64,000 nt of DNA, from NCBI RefSeq assembly GCF_001625215.2, contig NC_030389.2, positions 44,071,454-44,135,453 of the forward strand, given 5' to 3'. Below, in pieces: positions 1-9,888 of the stretch (the stretch's first letter is position 1; each line of letters opens with the position of its first letter). Under the pieces are notes generated by a model. The model did no database searches. It was given only the letters and a program-made list of their open reading frames with translations, and had not been told where the DNA came from. This stretch comes from Daucus carota subsp. sativus (lineage: Eukaryota > Streptophyta > Magnoliopsida > Apiales > Apiaceae). The translations under genes were made by a program, and so were the position numbers.

Positions 1-26
1 TGAGTCTCCTAAGCTAAAACTTATAA

Positions 27-599
27 TTAGAAACAGTTGTTAATCAATGCAACAAATTCATCAAAATCAATGAATCCATCCCCATTCTCATCAAACTTGT
101 TGATCATCCTTCTGCATTGAACCAATGTCGAGTCTTCTTGCTGAATGCCCAGAGCATTCAGAACCCTCTGCAGCTCCGTTTCATCGATGAAACCATCTTT
201 ATTGCTGTCAAAAACATCGAAAGCATCTCTCACATCTTCGAAAGATATTACACAATCCTCCTCCTCACCAGCATTACCATCCATCAGTAATAACACATCC
301 TCAACACTATCAAACTCACCGATAATCTCGTTATCTAAATCCCCTGAAATTCCTAGTCTGCACATCACTATGCTAATATCTTCTTTCCCAACTCTGGACT
401 TCCTATTATCCTCATTGTAAACACATTTTTTCGACGAGGCGGACTTAAAGTCAAGGGTCACAACTTTCCATAAGGCGGAAATAAACAACAAAAAAAGCCC
501 GAAAAATACCTCAATTTTTGCAAGAAACTTGGCGAAATTGATGTCGTAGGAAACAACATTGAAGAACAAGGCTAGTTTTGTTAGTGATTTTACCTCCAT
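27..599 (-). CDS. Calmodulin-like EF-hand protein (CML45/46-like), 190 aa
   Basis: Intronless gene for a calcium sensor with two C-terminal EF-hands. Canonical 12-residue loops lie at about residues 131-142 (DSNKDGFIDETE) and 170-181 (DENGDGFIDFDE); both keep Asp at position 1, Gly at 6 and Glu at 12, so both should bind calcium. Residues about 8-48 are strongly hydrophobic, suggesting a membrane anchor, as in CML45/46-type proteins; the middle is acidic. The start is the first ATG and is shared with the partial copy at 9456-9888. Family assignment rests on the EF-hand pair and the hydrophobic N-terminus. Exact orthology is uncertain. The gene lies just beyond the 3' end of an RLP gene on the same strand, and that pairing is repeated in the second half of the cluster. 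The duplication breakpoint falls inside it, near base 166. Confidence 0.85.
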   Translation of the reverse strand: MEVKSLTKLALFFNVVSYDINFAKFLAKIEVFFGLFLLFISALWKVVTLDFKSASSKKCVYNEDNRKSRVGKEDISIVMCRLGISGDLDNEIIGEFDSVEDVLLLMDGNAGEEEDCVISFEDVRDAFDVFDSNKDGFIDETELQRVLNALGIQQEDSTLVQCRRMINKFDENGDGFIDFDEFVALINNCF

Positions 600-2207
600 T
601 TGAAAATGCAGTAGAAAGATGAAGGAGCAAGGCTAAGGAGAGTGCATTATATAGAGTGAGATTCATACAATAAAAAAAAGGACTTAACAGAGTGAGGTGC
701 AACAATCAAGAAAATCAAGAACCAATCCCTTTAAAATTGCATCATGGTTTCCAGGAAAGTGTAAAACAGTGTAGTAAGTTATAACTTTCAAGTTTGGTAG
801 AATATTATTGTTTGATATTGTTGTCTAAGTCTCCAACATTAAAGGAATCTCAAAGAAAAAAATTGGCAAGTGTTTTGTTAAAGTCTGTACTGAGTTTCCA
901 GGCACTTTCCTCAGAAAATTTCTTTGAGTATGTTTATCAAGCTTAGCGTGTTTCTTCAATTATGGTTATTGCATGATTTTTACCTTTTCTTCTTGAGAAG
1001 AAGACTTGGCTCTTTCGGAGTCAACTCTGGCTCCATTATTCTTTAGTGTTGCAGTGTTGCTAAGTGTTGCAATTTTGTACTAATGTTTCTGAGGCAATAT
1101 AGAACTTGTGATCATGTTTATCGTAAATTTTGTTCTAATGTTTTTGATGGACTATAAAATACGAGGAAGTTTATCCTGTCAGAAGCTTCTGAAACATGAA
1201 TTATTCTCTGTTAAATCTAAATGACTCGAAAAATCTCTTTCAATCGCCCATCTTAAACATTTATACTTTAAAATGACATCACGGTGGCAAGGCAGTATGA
1301 AATTACAACGATGAGAAATACTTTGGAGGATATTATGATCCCGGTTGGATGAGAATTTACAGGTGCACATTTTTAATTTTGGATTTCAAATCTCGAAATA
1401 TAGGGAAGGCAGTGTTGGAAGCAACATTGTAGCAGATGACCCTGCTTTCCTGTTTACATGATGCATAAAGGGCTCAATTTTTTTGAGAAGCAAGTTCTAA
1501 CCATCAGAGCTGGTTTTTACCAGGCAATTCACAAACAACCACTGCTAATTTTGAGAAGGTACTGCATGGTTTTTACATTTTGTTCTTGAGAAGAAGACTT
1601 GGCACTGTCAGAGTCAACTCTGGCTCCATTATTGTTTAGTGTTGCAGACTTGCTGTGTTGCTTAACTGTTACGTTCTTGATCTTGTTTTTTCTTTGTCGA
1701 CGTAGAATGGTGTCAATGTTTGTCGTAAATTTTGTACTAATATTTCCAATAGATTCGTAAATATCATGGAAAATAGTACTCATCTCTCTCATTTCTTTAC
1801 AATTTTACGTATAAAGTTTGGTTTCAAAACTTTTTTTTATTTAAATTTTCTTTTTTTTAATAAATTTTTTAAACATTATACTTTTATTCAGAAAAGAAAG
1901 TTTAAAATAATTTATGAAATCATAATTTCTAAAAGCATTAAAATACGTGCCGAGATCTCGGTCTCCAACGTAAAGAACTGAAGGGGACAGGAGGAATAAC
2001 AGAATTTTGGAAGACATGAATTCTTGTTATATCTAAATGACTAGAAAAATCTCTTTCAGTCGGTCTGTCTTAAACATTTATACCATAAAATGACAGCACA
2101 GAGGCAATAGAAATTTCTTCAAAAATCTTTAGAAATATGTAGTAGTTACTATGAATTACAAGAAACAGAACACTGATAAGAAAAGTGCAAAGCAGTGATG
2201 ATAACCT
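600..2207. other. Spacer between CML and RLP genes, with internal direct repeat
   Basis: No gene I can support. Bases about 971-1155 and 1564-1755 are diverged direct repeats; both contain a stretch like CTTGAGAAGAAGACTTGGC followed by a shared block around GTCAACTCTGGCTCCATTAT. The whole spacer recurs at 9889-11760. A minus-strand open frame of 87 codons at 1529-1792 rich in Lys, Asn and Ser resembles no family I know and is probably chance or a gene relic. Around 1820-1880 the sequence is T-rich low complexity. Confidence 0.6.
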
Positions 2208-4844
2208 TTATTTTCTCATGAACCTGTTAACCAAAATTGAAGTATAAATTCCAATATCTGAAAAACGCAAAGCTGCAAAGAATCCCAAAAGGCCAACTGC
2301 GAAACCAGGTCCAAGTGCAGCAAAAAACCACATGAGCTCATCATCTGAAACAGAATCAGTATCAGCTTCATTGTGGCCGTCTTTAACATTACGTGAATTT
2401 GTGTCAGCCGCGCATGGTTTCAGGATAGGAAGGCCACAGAGTAGCTCGTTGCCAGCATATATCGAGGGATCGTTAAGGGTCTGAAGCTGATTTCCAGAGG
2501 GAATTCTTCCTGATAAATCATTGAAAGAGAGATTCAATTGACTCAAAAAGTTTAAATATGACAGACTCTGTGGAATCGGACCATGAAGCTCGTTTCTGGA
2601 AAGATCAAGAAATATCAAATTTTTGAGTTTTCCAATTTCATCCGGGATCTTTCCAGCTAGATGATTACCTGCCAAATTCAAATTCAATAGTCCTTGGAGA
2701 TCCATCAACTCTTTGGGAATCTCTCCACTGATTTTATTGTTTGATAAATCAATGGAAAACAAAAACTCTAGCGTCGAGGTGTAAACTTGCTCATATCCTT
2801 TCATACTATCTATCATTTGAACACTTCCCCAATAGTCCAAGTGATTCGGACTGATGTCACCCGTAACCATGGCACTGAAATTGCCAAAACAAGCAGGAAT
2901 GTTTCCTGTGATTTGGTTGTCTGCAAAGTTTAGAACTTCAATCGTGGATTGTTGGCAAAGCTGCAGGGGTATTTCACCATAAAAATTGTTGGACCGCAAT
3001 ATCAAATACTTGAGATTTGGTAATTGCTCCGCGGACCAAGTGGGAAGTACATCGCTCAGGTTATTCTTTCCCACGTCAAGTACAAACAACTTCGTCAAAT
3101 TCTGGAAGGACAAAGGAAATTTCCCCTGAAACTTGTTGTTGTGCAAGTTTATATATTGGAGATCCCCTAAAAAACCCAAAGACGGAATTTTACCAGATAG
3201 GCTATTATTCATTAGATCAAGTTCTATCAGTTCTGTCAAATTTCCTAAGCATTGGGGGAGCTCTCCAGAGAAGTTATTGTGGGAGAGTGCTAAAGTCCTC
3301 AACGTCGTCTGATTGCATAAAAATGCAGGAAATTCACCCGATAAACGGTTATTTGAAAGTATCAACGCGGCTAAACCATTTGGAGCTCGCGAAATTAGAG
3401 ATAATTGATCCCCATAGATGTCATTGTTAGATAGATCAACACCGGGACTATTTGAGAACAAACTCAAAAACCAATCAATTGGGATGGTATCTGATATGCT
3501 TGCATTTGACAGTTTTAAAGCCTCAATTTTTCTTTGAGTGAGGAGCCAATGCGGAAATTTGGGGCCAACTTTGAAGGAATACATGTATAAACAGATAAGC
3601 TGAAACCGAGGAACCCATTTAGAGCTTATACTTAATATCAATTCAGAATCCGAAGAAATAAGTAAGATATTTAGCTTCGTTAGGTTAATAAAATGATGCT
3701 CTGTTACAAACCCCTCCCATGAATTCTCAACAAGAATTAATTCATTTAAATTTGATAATTTTCCTATGCATTCAGGAATGTTACCAGTCAATCTATTTTT
3801 TCCGACATTCAATGATTTTAATTTTTTCAATTGACAAAATGTTTCGGGGAGACTACCCTTGAAACTATTTAACCACATGGAGAGGTCTGTAAGCTCAGTG
3901 AGATTGCCCATCTCAGGAGAAATTGAACCACTTAATTTATTGTCTGTAAAATAAAGTTCAGAAAGTGATGTCAGATTTGTAATAGAATGAGGAATCGGAC
4001 CCTGGAAGCTATTTACTGTAAGATCAAGAACAGAAAGAGCAGACAAACTTCCGATAGATTCAGGGATTAGGCCATCAAAATTGCAATAGCCAAGATAAAG
4101 ATGTGCAAGATTAGTGTTGTTAAGAACCCATAAAGGGAAAGAAGAGCTAAGATAGTTATTAGAAAGATCAAATGAAACAAGAGAAGTTAGATTCATAAAA
4201 GGGAGACGACGAGGGATATTGTCAGGCAAGTTACATCTAGATAGGCCAAGTACTGATATAAATTTAGAAAGCATGTTAAGAGACGAAAACCAATCTGTAG
4301 CGTTTGAGAGATTTACGCCAGACAAATCTAAGTGTTCCGCCAAAGAAAGCTTGGATAACCACCTTATGCTATCCATCCTTAATTTAGGAACCCATGAATC
4401 CTCATAATCACTCAAGTCAAGGTACTGCAAGTTTGAAAGATTTCCTAGATGATGAGGAACCGAACCTTCAAAATTGGAGTGACCGAGATTGAGATATATT
4501 AGGTCTTTAAAGGACCCAAAAAATTCTGGAATTTGGATCCCATCAAAACGATTATAACTCAAATCCAAGTGAGTTAAATACTTCAAATCAAGCAAGAAAG
4601 GATGTATCTTACCACCAATGTTACCATTACGAAGTTTAAGTTGTGTGACGTGATTGGTTATGTTGTCGCAGCCTATCCCATGCCATGCACAACAATCATC
4701 TCCGACCCATGAAGAAAAGTAATTCGAGTCGTCTATCAGAGTTTCCTTGAAGATCAATAAAGCTTGTTTCTCGCTCTCGATACAACTTCCATCAACACCT
4801 AGTGCACAAACAAGTAGTAGACAGATATATTTTTGCATTTCCAT
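2208..4844 (-). CDS. LRR receptor-like protein (EIX/RLP type), 878 aa
   Basis: Intronless cell-surface immune-type receptor without a kinase. In order: signal peptide (MEMQKYICLLLVCALGV), an N-terminal LRR cap with the Cys pair in DDCCAWHGIGC, some two dozen LRRs of the plant extracellular type (LDLSxNxxxGxIP), an island segment around YWGSVQMIDSMKGYEQ, final LRRs, an acidic juxtamembrane stretch (DTDSVSDDELMW), a transmembrane helix containing GFAVG (a GxxxG motif) and a short basic tail. By family knowledge such RLPs bind apoplastic ligands and signal through SOBIR1 and BAK1-like kinases; the ligand here is unknown. Compared with the copy at 11761-14439 it lacks about 18 residues between signal peptide and cap, in frame. 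A TATA-like TTATAAATAC lies about 50 bp upstream. The frame is uninterrupted and the length is normal for the family. Confidence 0.92.
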   Translation of the reverse strand: MEMQKYICLLLVCALGVDGSCIESEKQALLIFKETLIDDSNYFSSWVGDDCCAWHGIGCDNITNHVTQLKLRNGNIGGKIHPFLLDLKYLTHLDLSYNRFDGIQIPEFFGSFKDLIYLNLGHSNFEGSVPHHLGNLSNLQYLDLSDYEDSWVPKLRMDSIRWLSKLSLAEHLDLSGVNLSNATDWFSSLNMLSKFISVLGLSRCNLPDNIPRRLPFMNLTSLVSFDLSNNYLSSSFPLWVLNNTNLAHLYLGYCNFDGLIPESIGSLSALSVLDLTVNSFQGPIPHSITNLTSLSELYFTDNKLSGSISPEMGNLTELTDLSMWLNSFKGSLPETFCQLKKLKSLNVGKNRLTGNIPECIGKLSNLNELILVENSWEGFVTEHHFINLTKLNILLISSDSELILSISSKWVPRFQLICLYMYSFKVGPKFPHWLLTQRKIEALKLSNASISDTIPIDWFLSLFSNSPGVDLSNNDIYGDQLSLISRAPNGLAALILSNNRLSGEFPAFLCNQTTLRTLALSHNNFSGELPQCLGNLTELIELDLMNNSLSGKIPSLGFLGDLQYINLHNNKFQGKFPLSFQNLTKLFVLDVGKNNLSDVLPTWSAEQLPNLKYLILRSNNFYGEIPLQLCQQSTIEVLNFADNQITGNIPACFGNFSAMVTGDISPNHLDYWGSVQMIDSMKGYEQVYTSTLEFLFSIDLSNNKISGEIPKELMDLQGLLNLNLAGNHLAGKIPDEIGKLKNLIFLDLSRNELHGPIPQSLSYLNFLSQLNLSFNDLSGRIPSGNQLQTLNDPSIYAGNELLCGLPILKPCAADTNSRNVKDGHNEADTDSVSDDELMWFFAALGPGFAVGLLGFFAALRFSDIGIYTSILVNRFMRK

Positions 4845-7035
4845 AGCTAGAATGAAATAAGAAAATGTACAATATATTTTGATTGGTTAGTTGTATTTAT
4901 AAGAACATGAATACTTCTTGCTGGATGCTTACTCAGATGTGTCATGTTTATCACTTGCAAAAGTACATTGCAGTGCGCATTGCATATCTAATGCTATCTG
5001 CACTCGTGTGACATATTGAGCACCACTACCAATCCACTCATTCGTGCTTGACATAAATCACAGTTGCAATACGCAGTGTAATGCACTGGAAGTCTTTCGA
5101 ATATGACACATCTACTTGAGCAAGAGGTGTCCAGGTTCTTATATGATCTTTATATCTAGACACGGACACGAATGGAGTGTTAAGGCCTTTTCAGTTAAAT
5201 TCTTAAAATATATTTTTCAGGTTATATTCTAGTATGTTGTTCTCCATCCCATCTACTCTGCAGGGGATGTTGGCAAATTATTAATGTATTAAAAAAAAAA
5301 AAACTCTTATGCATTTTAATCTCTAATTCTAACTCTAATAGGAAAACGTTTTATGGAGGTCTGCATTAACCCCAATTATATAACACAACCAATAATCTTG
5401 ATGCTTTGTGCAGCATAACTGTGCAAAGACTTTGTCTGCAATTATGCCCTGTAATGCACTGCAATACTTTTGAAAGTCTTTTATGAATTATTACACGCGG
5501 ATCACGCACACAAGACACATCTATGCAAGCTTCCAGCAAGAAGTATTGCATCTAGGAAGTCGAGTAATCTAATTCCAGGAAAATATTGGGTAAATGTTAG
5601 TCTAAATTGGTACAAGGAAATGCATCAGTCTGAATATGTATTTCATTATTTGTTGGGTCCTGACAATCAATTTATGCAGCAATCTATCCGTGTAAATATT
5701 CGCTGAAAAACACTTTTAAGTGAATGCATTATGCAGGGGCGTCGCTATTGTCATAGAAATCATGACGTCATTTATGGTAAATTTTTTATTTAATAATTCT
5801 GATGGAATATGAAATACAAGAAATTGCATTTGGGAATATATATGTCATTTCAAATGACATGATTTGAAGTGTTATTTCAAATTCTCAGCTTTATACTAGT
5901 ATTTGTCAAGTTCCCAAACAGGTAGAAATCTATTCATAATTGTCAGGGAAAAAAAATAAATTTTTGGCCCCAAAAAATGTCATTGACGCGTATATGTAAG
6001 AAACAAAAAAAAATTATCTCTAAATGTCAGAAAAAATTGAACATGAATTCTCTGGTATTGACCATCTGATACATGTATAACCATAAAATGTTATATATTC
6101 CTTGACGATGCAACGGAAGTTCTAAACCACAAAAGAGATTTGCAACTAGATACTAGAAATTACATCACATTGGCACAGCAAATTCCCAGAAGCAGCTACT
6201 TGTTTCCGTCATTCTTGTGACATAATTTAAGGAAAAACAATTAGATTGCGCAGAAATAGAGAGGTGAAAGAGATATGCAGGGTACTGTGAATCTTTGTTT
6301 CCAGAAGTTTCTAGAATGGAAATTGTGTGTGATGAAATTGCAGTAAAGCATATCATGGAAGTAAATAACTACAATTAAACGAAATCTCAATTGGATTGTA
6401 ATTCAAGAACATTCGACCATATTATAATCTTGGTTGTACCATTGCAGTTCATGACAGACATACCTGATTCCTAGGAAGTTGTGTGATGCTGGTTGATATA
6501 TAGTTACTCGACTAGTTGTGCTGTCCTTCAGTTGCAGCGATTTTAGTTGTTATCGGCATAAAGAAGTTCATATTAGGAATTCAGACGCGAAATTGTTACA
6601 TGAAAGGTTTTAATCCTGTGGTACTTATTATTCTGCTTCTGCAACTCCCAAATACCAAGCAATCTCTTTGTAAATAATTAGTAATACTCTATACTATCTT
6701 CTTTCCTGTTTATTAGCTAAACTGGGACATTTCTAATTATCTTTCTTCTTGTATTGAGTTCTAAATGACGCATAAGCTACAGCACAAACTTAGAGCAATG
6801 TTCATTTGATGAGATACTGGTTCATTAAAAAGTTTGCGCTCGGCAATAAAATGTGCTTGCACAAATTAAAGGGAATGATACACAAGCTTTTAACACGAGA
6901 AGATATACATCTGGAATAAATCCCCAAATATTATTCAAGTTAAATTCTTAAAAAATATTTTTCAGGTTATATTCTAGTATGTTGTTCTTTATCCCATCTA
7001 CTCTCTGCTGGGGATGTTGGCAAATTATTATGTAT
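4845..7035. other. Divergent spacer upstream of the RLP at 2208-4844
   Basis: No coding gene seen. Near 4893-4903 is the minus-strand TATA-like element. The segment GAATACTTCTTGCTGG (about 4909) is the inverted equivalent of a block just upstream of the plus-strand RLPs, so the divergent genes share a related promoter. The spacer recurs, slightly rearranged, at 14645-16500. Poly-A at 5290-5303 corresponds to the target in which the Mutator-like element inserted further along. Short open frames here are shadows without family resemblance. Confidence 0.6.
5369..5560 (+). repeat. RLP-promoter module, copy 1 of 4
   Basis: A block of about 190 bp containing CTTGATGCTTTGTGCAGCAT, GCCCTGTAATGCACTGCAAT and the CGCG-containing core ACACGCGGATCACGC. 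Near-identical blocks occur at about 8497-8668, 15041-15224 and 16559-16890. The second and fourth lie directly before plus-strand RLP start codons. This copy is not adjacent to an intact start codon, so it is probably a relic of an older RLP promoter duplication. Confidence 0.7.
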
Positions 7036-7044
7036 TAAAAAAAA

Positions 7045-8416
7045 GACTTAATTGCAGTATGATGGCCTCAGTTATTATTTTTTTGCAGAAAAATGTCTAA
7101 TCTTTAATAATAGGCACCCAAATGGCTCATGTTTAAATTTTTTAACAGCCGATTGCATTCTGTGAATTATCACTAACGGACGTTAGATAATTCAAATTTT
7201 TTAATTAATCAGAGGGTTTAAATAGGTAATTCACATGACATAAACCCTTCTTGAAGTTGGAGGTGACAATCCTGAAGCAACAACTCGTGGCAGTAATTCA
7301 GAAGAACTTAGGTCTTGAAGTTAGAGTGAACTAGATGGTGTTGTTAAGGAATTTGTTAGGCCGTTGAGACAAGTAAGAGAAGAGCAGGAAAAAAGAATAA
7401 ATAAAGCTTTGGTAGACAAAATCAGTGAGTGGGAAACCATCAGAGTCAATCTTGAAAGTAAGCTTCTTGGGAGCTTAAAGCAAAAATTCATGTTCATACT
7501 GATCCTGGTGTTGATATAGGCTGGAGTCGATCGTGAAGAAAAACGCGGTGCTTAAGATGGAACTTACATATCTATCTCTTGGATACTAGGACCATTGAAA
7601 GAAATTTGAGCATACTTTAGCCTCTGCACATTTGTCTGGAGACACTCCAGAAAATGATTGTGATGACAATGATTAGCTTTCCTTGAAGAAGTAGAAAAAA
7701 CTCATCATACGATGCAAAACACTACCGTGTTGAGGAGCTGCATGTTTTTCTTGTTGGGCGGTGAACCTCTCCATGATAATAACAACTTGATTTGCAAATC
7801 TTTGACATCGTCTGTCTGTCCATCGACGGATATGATCCAATCCTTTGTGTGCTTAAGCAGCTCTAACAGAAATAAGCAGGTAGCCTAATTCATCTTTGAG
7901 CCGCTCTACACCAACTTTCACTCCAATCCTGATGTTAATTTGTTGGGTACTAAATTCATCAAGTTTTTTAACAAAAAATGATACAGATGCAGCATTCCAG
8001 GGAGTACACAATCTGTTGAAGCTGCAAACACTCAGCTTTTTCAACAGAAAATGATACAGATGAGTCAACATGTTGGTGTATTGAACGATACACCGGAGAA
8101 GATGAAAGCCGGGAAAGCAGAACTAGAGAATGCCTCAATTGTGAGTACACAATCTGTTGAAACCGCAAACACTCAGCTTTTGGTAGCCGTTAAACTCAGC
8201 TGTAATACACGGAAACTGCTCTCTAGGGGGCAAATTAGCTGTAAATTAATTTATCCCGATTTTACCCTTTGTTTTTAACGTCCGTTAGTGATAACTAACA
8301 GAATGCAATCGGCTGTTTAAAAATTTAAACATCAGCCACGCAGGTGCCTATTATTAAAGATTAGGCATTTTTGTGCAAAAATATAATAACTGAGGCCATC
8401 TTACTGCAATTAAGTC
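7045..8416. mobile_element. Non-autonomous Mutator-like element (MULE), 1,372 bp
   Basis: Ends form inverted repeats of about 141 bp (7045-7185 and 8276-8416) starting GACTTAATTGCAGTA and ending with its complement. They are flanked by a perfect 9-bp target duplication TAAAAAAAA at 7036-7044 and 8417-8425. Long inverted repeats with a 9-bp duplication are diagnostic of the Mutator superfamily. The paralogous position in the second duplicated block (near 16480) has only the uninterrupted A-rich target. The interior has no transposase. It contains two near-repeats of a segment reading GAGTACACAATCTGTTGAA (near 8003 and 8143) and broken coding-like stretches rich in Glu, Lys and Leu (about 7325-7455 and 8060-8165) resembling coiled coil, which could be captured host gene pieces (Pack-MULE). 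I do not recognise the donor. Confidence 0.88.
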
Positions 8417-8496
8417 TAAAAAAAATAATTCTTATGCATTTTAATCTCTAATTCTAACTCTAATTGGAAAACGCTTTATGGAGGTCTGCATCAACC

Positions 8497-8668
8497 CCAA
8501 TTATATAAAACAACCAATGATCTTGATGCTTTGTGCATCATAACTGTGCAAAGACTCTGTCTGCAATTATGCCCTGTAATGCACTGCAATACTTTTGAAA
8601 GTTGTTCATGAATTATTTCCCGCGGATCACGCCCAAATGACACATCTATGCAAGCCTCCAGCAAGAAG
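8497..8668 (+). promoter_or_regulatory. RLP-promoter module, copy 2, before the truncated RLP
   Basis: Same module as at 5369-5560, here ending about 70 bp before the start codon of the truncated RLP. It contains CCCGCGGATCACGC, a CGCG-box type core (VCGCGB), which CAMTA calmodulin-binding factors are known to bind. A TATA box (TTATATATAC) follows at 8680-8689. Confidence 0.55.
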
Positions 8669-8736
8669 TATTCATGTCTTTATATATACGACTAGCAATT
8701 CATAATATATTGTACATTTCTTATTTCGTTCTAGCT

Positions 8737-9455
8737 ATGGAAATACAAAAATATATTTATCTACTACTTGTTTGTGCATTAGGTGTTCTAGCAAGTTTAG
8801 ACTTTGGTTGTGGGAGCATAACTAGAGGCTATTTGCATGGAAGTTGTATCGAGAGTGAGAAACAAGCTTTATTGATCTTTAAAAAAGCTCTGATCGACAA
8901 CTCGAATTACTTATCTTCATGGGTTGGAGATGATTGTTGTGCATGGCAGGGGATTGGTTGCGACAACATAACCAATCACGTCACGCGGCTTGAACTTCAA
9001 TATGGTTTTTTGAGTGGTAAGATACATCCTTCCTTGCTTGATTTGAAGTATCTGACTCACTTGGATTTGAGTTCCAATAGTTTTGATGGGATCCAAATTC
9101 CAGAATTTTTCGGGTCCTTCAAAAATCTAATATATCTCAACCTCAATTACTCCAATTTCGAAGGTTTGGTTCCTCATCATCTAGGAAACCTTTCGAACTT
9201 ACAGTACCTTGACTTAAGTAACTATGATTATTCATGGGATCTTAGATTAAAGATGGATAGCATGAGTTGCTTATCCAAGCTTTCTTGGTTGAAGTACTTA
9301 GATTTATCCGGTGTAAATCTTTCTAGCGTAATTGATTGGTTTTCGTCTGTAAACATGCTTTCCACATCAATATCAGTGCTTCACCTATCAAATTGTCACC
9401 TATCCAACAATATCTCTAGTCATCTCCCTTCTATGAATCTTATTTCTCTTGTTTC
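8737..9455 (+). pseudogene. Truncated RLP gene (5' part only)
   Basis: Start codon, signal peptide (MEIQKYIYLLLVCALGV), N-terminal cap with DDCCAWQGIGC and the first seven or so LRRs, closely matching the RLP at 16956-19595. Homology stops at 9455, where the sequence becomes the antisense of a calmodulin-like gene. Translation would run on for about 40 unrelated residues and then stop, near 9579. Island domain, membrane helix and tail are absent, so a product would be a short secreted LRR fragment. Unlike the intact gene it keeps the 15-18 residue segment between signal peptide and cap (LDFGCGSITRGYLHG). Its promoter, including TATA box and CGCG module, is intact, so expression as a decoy-like secreted protein is possible, but that is inference. 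Confidence 0.88.
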
Positions 9456-9888
9456 TCTGCAGCTCCGTTTCATCGATGAAACCATCTTTATTGTCGTCAA
9501 ACACATCGAAAGCATCTCTCACATCTTCCAAACATATTACACAATCCTCCTCCTCACCAGCATTACCATCCATCAGTAATAACACATCCTCAACACTATC
9601 AAACTCACCGATAATCTCGTTATCTAAATCACCTGGAATTCCTAGTCTGCACATCACTATGCTAATATCTTCTTTCCCAACTCTGGACTTCCTACTATCC
9701 TCATTGTAAACACATTTTTTCGACGAGGCGGACTTAAAGTTAAGGGTCACAACTTTCCATAAGGCCGAAATAAACAACAATAAAAGGTCGAAAAATACCT
9801 CAATTTTTGCAAGAAACTTGGCGAAATTGATGTCGTAGGAAACAACATTGAAGAACAAGGCTAGTTTTGTTAGTGATTTTACCTCCAT
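9456..9888 (-). pseudogene. Truncated calmodulin-like gene copy
   Basis: Second copy of the gene at 27-599, near-identical from the start codon through the first EF-hand loop (DDNKDGFIDETE, residues about 131-142). At residue 144 the sequence passes into antisense RLP coding DNA, and the frame ends about 18 codons later near 9400. The second EF-hand is missing. A lone EF-hand with a foreign tail is unlikely to be a normal sensor. It is the reciprocal product of the duplication that truncated the RLP at 8737-9455; the two broken genes point toward each other and overlap at the joint. Confidence 0.88.

Noticed and set aside
145-420. Ser-rich frame antisense to the calmodulin-like gene
   Set aside because: Shadow of the acidic CML coding strand; also present at 9449-9709 for the same reason.
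1529-1792. 87-codon minus-strand frame between CML and RLP
   Set aside because: Not kept open in the duplicate block and matches no family; sits across one arm of an internal direct repeat.
3017-3430. Open frame antisense to the RLP gene (and equivalents at 12570-12983 and 18361-18789)
   Set aside because: Conserved only because the sense LRR coding sequence is conserved; repeats of the LRR pattern keep the antisense frame open. No start context or family match.
9400-9888. Novel fusion protein of EF-hand and a basic tail
   Set aside because: The tail is antisense RLP sequence created by the duplication joint; better described as a truncated gene.
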